From contig JAHWJJ010000300.1 in the NCBI GenBank assembly GCA_019348475.1, forward strand, positions 1-5,961: a stretch of 5,961 nt of DNA, written 5' to 3'. Every line of letters starts with the position of its first letter. Within the stretch, counting starts at the first letter, position 1. Position numbers and translations under genes: made by a program. Shown in pieces: positions 5,271 to 5,961 of this stretch. Source of the stretch: Gemmatimonadota bacterium (GTDB lineage Bacteria; Gemmatimonadota; Gemmatimonadetes; Longimicrobiales; Longimicrobiaceae). The notes beneath the pieces were generated by a model. It was not told the DNA's origin. It saw only the letters and a list, made by a program, of their open reading frames with translations, and did not search any database.

Positions 5271-5961
5271 ATGGCCGAGGCCTCCACCCTTCTGCGCACC
5301 CCGCTGCACGCCGAGCACGCCGCGCTGGGCGCCAAGCTGGTCCCGTTCGCCGGGTACGAGATGCCGGTGCAGTACCCCGCGGGGATCACCGCCGAGCACC
5401 ACGCCGTGCGCCGGGCCGCCGGGCTGTTCGACGTCTCGCACATGGGCGAGTTCGAGGTGCGCGGCGACCGCGCGACGGAGTTCGTGCAGTACGTCACCAC
5501 CAACGACGTGTCCAAGGTGGAGGTGGGGCAGGCGCAGTACGGCACGCTGCTGAACCACGAGGGCAAGCTGCTGGACGACCTGATCGTCTACCGCTACCCG
5601 GACCGGTGGATGCTGGTGGTCAACGGCGCCAACAAGGACAAGGACTGGCGCTGGCTGACGCAGTTCACGGGCCGCTTCGGCGTGGAGCTGGTGGACCGGA
5701 CCGACGACGTCGCCCTCCTGGCGCTGCAGGGGCCCAGGGCGCAGCAGATCCTGGCGCGGCTGACGGACGCGGACCTGGACGCCATCCGCTACTACCGTTT
5801 CGCGGAGGGAACGGTGGACGGCGTTCCCGCCACCATCAGCCGCACCGGCTACACGGGCGAGGACGGGTTCGAGCTGTACGTCGCCGCGGCGGATGCGCCC
5901 CGTCTGTGGCGGCGGCTGCTGGAGGCGGGGAAGGACGACGGGCTGCTCCCCGCCGGCCTGG
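5271..5961 (+). CDS. gcvT: Glycine cleavage system T protein, aminomethyltransferase (partial, 3' cut by window)
   Basis: The frame is open from ATG 5271 to the window end, giving the first 230 residues of a protein usually about 360-370 long. GcvT takes the aminomethyl group from the lipoylated H protein and, with tetrahydrofolate, releases ammonia and forms 5,10-methylene-THF in the cytoplasm. Visible hallmarks: LHAEHAALGAKLVPFAGYEM (12-31), GLFDVSHMGEFEVRG (51-65), GKLLDDLIVY (98-107) with the Asp pair that includes the essential folate-binding Asp of the family, LALQGP (150-155) and SRTGYTGEDGFELY (190-203). No clear Shine-Dalgarno is present (only GGA at 5258-5260), yet the first residues align with the usual T-protein start. 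It is transcribed divergently from the GH3 gene. The gcvH and gcvP genes, if linked, would lie beyond the window. Confidence 0.95.
   Translation, partial: MAEASTLLRTPLHAEHAALGAKLVPFAGYEMPVQYPAGITAEHHAVRRAAGLFDVSHMGEFEVRGDRATEFVQYVTTNDVSKVEVGQAQYGTLLNHEGKLLDDLIVYRYPDRWMLVVNGANKDKDWRWLTQFTGRFGVELVDRTDDVALLALQGPRAQQILARLTDADLDAIRYYRFAEGTVDGVPATISRTGYTGEDGFELYVAAADAPRLWRRLLEAGKDDGLLPAGL

Overview
The window looks like chromosomal DNA from a GC-rich, Gram-negative soil-type bacterium. Both carbohydrate-active genes start with lipoprotein-style signal peptides, coding stretches reach about 73% GC (counted over 4381-4440), and there are RHS (YD-repeat) remains. A Gemmatimonadota-like host such as Longimicrobium would fit, but this is a guess from sequence style, not a database match.

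Positions 1-1340 (+ strand) are an accessory patch. It opens with a short RHS junction (YSDPYGLAPD) that has no intact RHS core in front of it. A 135-residue module with a HETYGH zinc-protease-like motif follows. Fourteen bases later, behind a strong ribosome binding site, comes a 160-residue secreted protein. This has the layout of an orphan RHS toxin tip with its immunity gene. After it, about 976-1340 holds no intact gene but contains pieces of an RHS core split between two frames. The tip is clearly poorer in GC than the rest (48% over 241-300).

Positions 1340-4989 (- strand) hold two complete secreted glycoside hydrolases: a GHL10/DUF187 lipoprotein (YngK/DigH-like) and, upstream of it in transcription order, a two-domain GH3 enzyme with the NagZ signature KHFPGHGDT. 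They are separated by 275 bases carrying an inverted repeat built on a 9-base period. Family knowledge suggests they may cooperate in trimming peptidoglycan glycan strands, perhaps chains stripped of their peptides.

Positions 4990-5270 are a divergent intergenic region with a possible leaderless promoter for GH3 and a strongly foldable segment. From 5271 the + strand encodes the first 230 residues of the glycine cleavage T protein (gcvT), cut by the window end. The most interesting content is the putative RHS metallopeptidase tip and its secreted partner; the rest is largely ordinary chromosome.
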